From Roseiarcus sp049513815 (lineage in GTDB: Bacteria > Pseudomonadota > Alphaproteobacteria > Rhizobiales > Beijerinckiaceae): a DNA stretch of 44,335 nucleotides. The notes under the pieces are model-generated. The model was not told the DNA's origin and made no database searches. It was given only the letters and a program-made list of their open reading frames with translations. This document shows positions 42,266 through 44,335 of this stretch, piece by piece. The translations under genes and the position numbers were made by a program. Within the stretch, counting starts at the first letter, position 1. Every line of letters starts with the position of its first letter. The stretch spans positions 1 to 44,335 of the forward strand of contig JBEKVR010000023.1 of NCBI GenBank assembly GCA_049513815.1, in the 5' to 3' direction.

Positions 42266-43498
42266 ATGAGCGCTGGGATGCAAGCGGTCTTGGCGGCGCT
42301 GCGCGACGCCGAATGGCTGGACGGGACGCGCGGGCGCGTCTATCCGCGGCTGCTGCTGGCCGCCAGCGTCGGCCTGGCGCTGATCTGGATCGTCGCGGCG
42401 CGCGGCGGCGTCGATCTCGCCGGCAAGCCGCTCGGCACTGATTTTCTCAGTTTCTTCGCCGCTTCCGAGCTGGCGCAACAGGGCCGCGCGGCGGACGCCT
42501 ACGACGTCGCGGCGCATTGGGCGGCGCAGAAGGCGGCGTTCGGCCCCGCGGTCGGCTATTCCGCCTTCTTCTATCCGCCGCCCTACCTGCTTGTCTGCCT
42601 GCCGCTCGCGCTCGCCCCCTATTTCGTTTCGCTGATCGTCTGGCTGGCGGCGACCGGCTTGGCCTATTGGCGCGTGTTGCGCGCCTGGGCCGGGCCGCGC
42701 TTCGAGGCCGTGGTGCTGCTCGCCTTCCCCGCCTTCCTGGTCAACGCCGGCCATGGCCAGAACGGCTTTCTCAGCGCGGCGCTGATCGGCGCCGGCGCGC
42801 TGCAGCTCAGGCGACGGCCGATCGTCGCCGGCCTGCTGTTCGGCGCGCTCATCTACAAGCCGCAACTGGCGCTGATGATCCCGATCGCGCTGATCGCATC
42901 GCGACGCTGGACGACCTTCGCCGCCGCTGCCGTCGCCGCAGCGGCGCTGTGCGCGGCGACCTATTTGATCTGGGGCGAGCCGGTCTGGCGCGGCTTCCTC
43001 GACGCTTCGCCGTTGGCGCGCGCCGCGCTCGAGCGCCATCTCGTCGGCGACGAGAAGATGCAGAGCGTCTTCGCCGCGGTGCGGCTGCTGCGCGGGTCGC
43101 TCGCGCTCGCCTATTGCGCGCAAGGCCTGACCGCGCTCGCCGCCGCGGCGGCGCTCATCTGGCTGCAGCGGCGCGACTTCCGGGGGCCAAGCGAAGCGCC
43201 GGCGCTCGTCGCCGCGACGCTGCTGGCGAGCCCCTTTCTGCTCGACTACGACCTGACTCTGCTCGCCTTCCCGCTCGCCTATCTGGCGCGCGAGGGGCTG
43301 GAGCGCGGCTTCGCGCCGTTCGAGAAGAGCGTCCTCGTCCTCGCCTATCTGCTGCCGCTCGCGTCGCGGGTTCTCGCCGGCGGGCTCGACTTGCCGATCG
43401 CCGCGCCGACCATCGCCGCGACGCTCTATTTCGTCGCCCGCCGCCGGCCGCCCGGACCGGCGCCGAGCGCGCCGTTGATCGCAACGGCAGAATCATAG
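42266..43498 (+). CDS. GT87/DUF2029-family integral membrane glycosyltransferase-like protein
   Basis: This 410-residue protein has about nine hydrophobic segments. It carries the DUF2029/GT87 landmarks TDFLSFFAASELAQQGRAADAYD (split around residues 58-80) after the first helix, with an acidic residue, FFYPPPYLLVCLPLAL (101-116), GHGQNGFLSAAL and GLLFGALIYKPQLALMIPIAL. GT87 members such as mycobacterial PimE use polyprenyl-phosphate mannose for extracytoplasmic sugar transfer; the substrate here is unknown. An alternative ATG at 42278 is possible, and neither start has a strong ribosome site. It is divergent from fabD. Confidence 0.8.
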   Translation: MSAGMQAVLAALRDAEWLDGTRGRVYPRLLLAASVGLALIWIVAARGGVDLAGKPLGTDFLSFFAASELAQQGRAADAYDVAAHWAAQKAAFGPAVGYSAFFYPPPYLLVCLPLALAPYFVSLIVWLAATGLAYWRVLRAWAGPRFEAVVLLAFPAFLVNAGHGQNGFLSAALIGAGALQLRRRPIVAGLLFGALIYKPQLALMIPIALIASRRWTTFAAAAVAAAALCAATYLIWGEPVWRGFLDASPLARAALERHLVGDEKMQSVFAAVRLLRGSLALAYCAQGLTALAAAAALIWLQRRDFRGPSEAPALVAATLLASPFLLDYDLTLLAFPLAYLAREGLERGFAPFEKSVLVLAYLLPLASRVLAGGLDLPIAAPTIAATLYFVARRRPPGPAPSAPLIATAES

Positions 43499-43540
43499 AC
43501 TGAAGGACATGGCGTCGCGGCGAATGGTCGCCGGCGCTCG

Positions 43541-43972
43541 ATGAGGCTCAACGAATTGGCCCCTGCTCCCGGCAAGAGCTGCGGTTCGTGCACGATGTGC
43601 TGCACGGCGCTGGAGATTCCCGAATTCAACAAGCCCCCTGGCCCACCGTGCGAGCACTGCATCGCCTCCGGCGGCTGCAAGATCTACACGGCCAGGCCGC
43701 AGCTTTGCCGCGACTTCGAGTGCGAATGGCTGACCGAGCGCACGCTGCCGTCGACGCTGCGGCCTGACCGGGTCGGAACGATCCTGATGGAGGCCGACGA
43801 CACCGACGAGTACCGCGCCGTCTGCTCGCCGAGCCGCCCTAACGCCTGGCGCCACCCGCAGGTCTTCGCCCATCTCGTGCGCATCGCCAAAACGGGTCGC
43901 ACCGTGGTCGCCAAAGCCGGCCTCAACGCATGGCGAATCTTCGCCTCCGGCGAATGGGGGCCGACCATCTGA
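43541..43972 (+). CDS. YkgJ-like cysteine-cluster protein
   Basis: This 143-residue soluble protein has an N-terminal cysteine array: Cys14, 17, 20, 21, 37, 40, 46, 56 and 61 (CGSCTMCC, CEHCIASGGC, RPQLCRDFEC). This is the CxxCCxxx...C pattern of the CxxCxxCC (YkgJ) family, which probably binds zinc or an iron-sulfur cluster. The remainder (about 70-143) is a mixed fold with no known catalytic motif. The function is unknown. It begins 42 bases after the GT87-like gene and may share its transcript. Confidence 0.75.
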   Translation: MRLNELAPAPGKSCGSCTMCCTALEIPEFNKPPGPPCEHCIASGGCKIYTARPQLCRDFECEWLTERTLPSTLRPDRVGTILMEADDTDEYRAVCSPSRPNAWRHPQVFAHLVRIAKTGRTVVAKAGLNAWRIFASGEWGPTI

Positions 43973-44183
43973 GCAGGGCGCCTATTTTCTAGGCGCCGCG
44001 CCAAAGCTTAAGGCAATCGTCCGCGCTGGTGACTCTTCGGGCGCGACCAAATGCCCTCGCGGTGGCGCCCGCCGGGCGACGATGCTATGGACGGCCCTTC
44101 ACCACGCTCAAATCTTGGCGAATTTTCGCGGGCGCAGGATTCGGGCGACTCCGACGCGCGCGATCGAAGGGGACTTCCGGCCC

Positions 44184-44335
44184 ATGAAGAAAGTCGAAGC
44201 GATCATCAAGCCCTTCAAGCTCGACGAGGTCAAAGAAGCGCTGCAGGAGGCCGGCGTCCAGGGGATCACGGTGCTGGAAGCCAAGGGCTTCGGCCGCCAG
44301 AAGGGCCACACCGAGCTCTATCGCGGCGCCGAATA
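44184..44335 (+). CDS. glnB: Nitrogen regulatory protein P-II (partial, cut by window end)
   Basis: Only the first 50 codons are present. The reading MKKVEAIIKPFKLDEV followed by KEALQEAGVQGITV and GFGRQKGHTELYRGAE is diagnostic of P-II proteins. The window ends on the first two bases (TA) of the codon for Tyr51, the uridylylation site at the tip of the T-loop. P-II senses 2-oxoglutarate and glutamine state and controls GlnE, NtrB and AmtB. The KKVEAIIKPF start is of the GlnB rather than the GlnK type, and glnA would be expected just beyond the window. GGGGAC lies upstream. The 211-bp gap before it shows no gene. Confidence 0.95.
   Translation, partial: MKKVEAIIKPFKLDEVKEALQEAGVQGITVLEAKGFGRQKGHTELYRGAE

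Noticed and set aside
44060..44100. Possible sigma-54 promoter (TGGCGCCCGCCGGGC) upstream of glnB
   Set aside because: The GG/GC spacing of 10 fits, but the -12 element lacks TTGC and the stretch is simply GC-rich and palindromic.

Overview
The window looks like chromosomal DNA of a high-G+C alphaproteobacterium, most likely of the order Hyphomicrobiales (Rhizobiales). The evidence is the strong GC bias at third codon positions, the gene families present (a DUF2852 protein, a SleB-type hydrolase, a ParA gene with CtrA-like TTAACC boxes, an Lrp-type regulator divergent from alanine dehydrogenase), and the cluster order fabD-fabG-acpP-fabF-mltG. The genus cannot be fixed from what is visible. 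No tRNA, rRNA, CRISPR array, transposase or prophage gene was seen.

Layout. 1-2.8 kb: a class I glutamine amidotransferase (minus), then rplY and pth (plus). 2.8-4.8 kb: an AT-rich insert carrying one gene, an ATPase-TOPRIM protein of the OLD type and a candidate stand-alone defence nuclease. 4.8-12.3 kb: a transporter-fused hybrid histidine kinase, an S58 self-cleaving peptidase whose end runs into a heptanucleotide repeat, a DadA-like oxidase and purB. 12.3-15.6 kb: DUF2852, an HtrA/Deg protease, an orphan ParA ATPase and xseB. 15.6-21.4 kb: Lrp regulator/alanine dehydrogenase, a small unknown gene, a SleB-type cell-wall hydrolase, and a divergent XRE-cupin regulator and omega-amino acid aminotransferase.

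21.5-27.1 kb is a self-contained catabolic cassette: a LacI regulator, a ribose-type ABC transporter (binding protein, double ATPase, permease) and a metallo-beta-lactamase-fold lactonase-like hydrolase, with matching LacI-type operators in front of the regulator and the transporter. 27.1-31.1 kb: a YeiH-type exporter with a LysR regulator, a small oxidase-subunit-I-like membrane protein, and a translationally coupled pair of an AlkD-like DNA glycosylase and a type II haloacid dehalogenase.

31.1-33.9 kb is the alpha ribosomal operon (rpsM-rpsK-rpoA-rplQ, minus), here detached from secY/adk. It has its own promoter, a terminator-like hairpin in the leader and a palindromic repeat between rpoA and rplQ. 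A cystathionine gamma-synthase-family gene lies where secY/adk would be expected. 35.7-42.1 kb: rlmB facing mltG, then (minus) the type II fatty-acid synthesis cluster. 42.2-44.3 kb: a GT87-family membrane protein, a YkgJ-like cysteine-cluster protein and the first 50 codons of glnB, cut by the window end within the codon for the uridylylated Tyr51.

The strongest candidates for something new are the lone OLD-like nuclease island, the LacI/ABC/lactonase cassette with its operators, the glycosylase-dehalogenase pair, and the unusual regulation and repeat content of the alpha operon.
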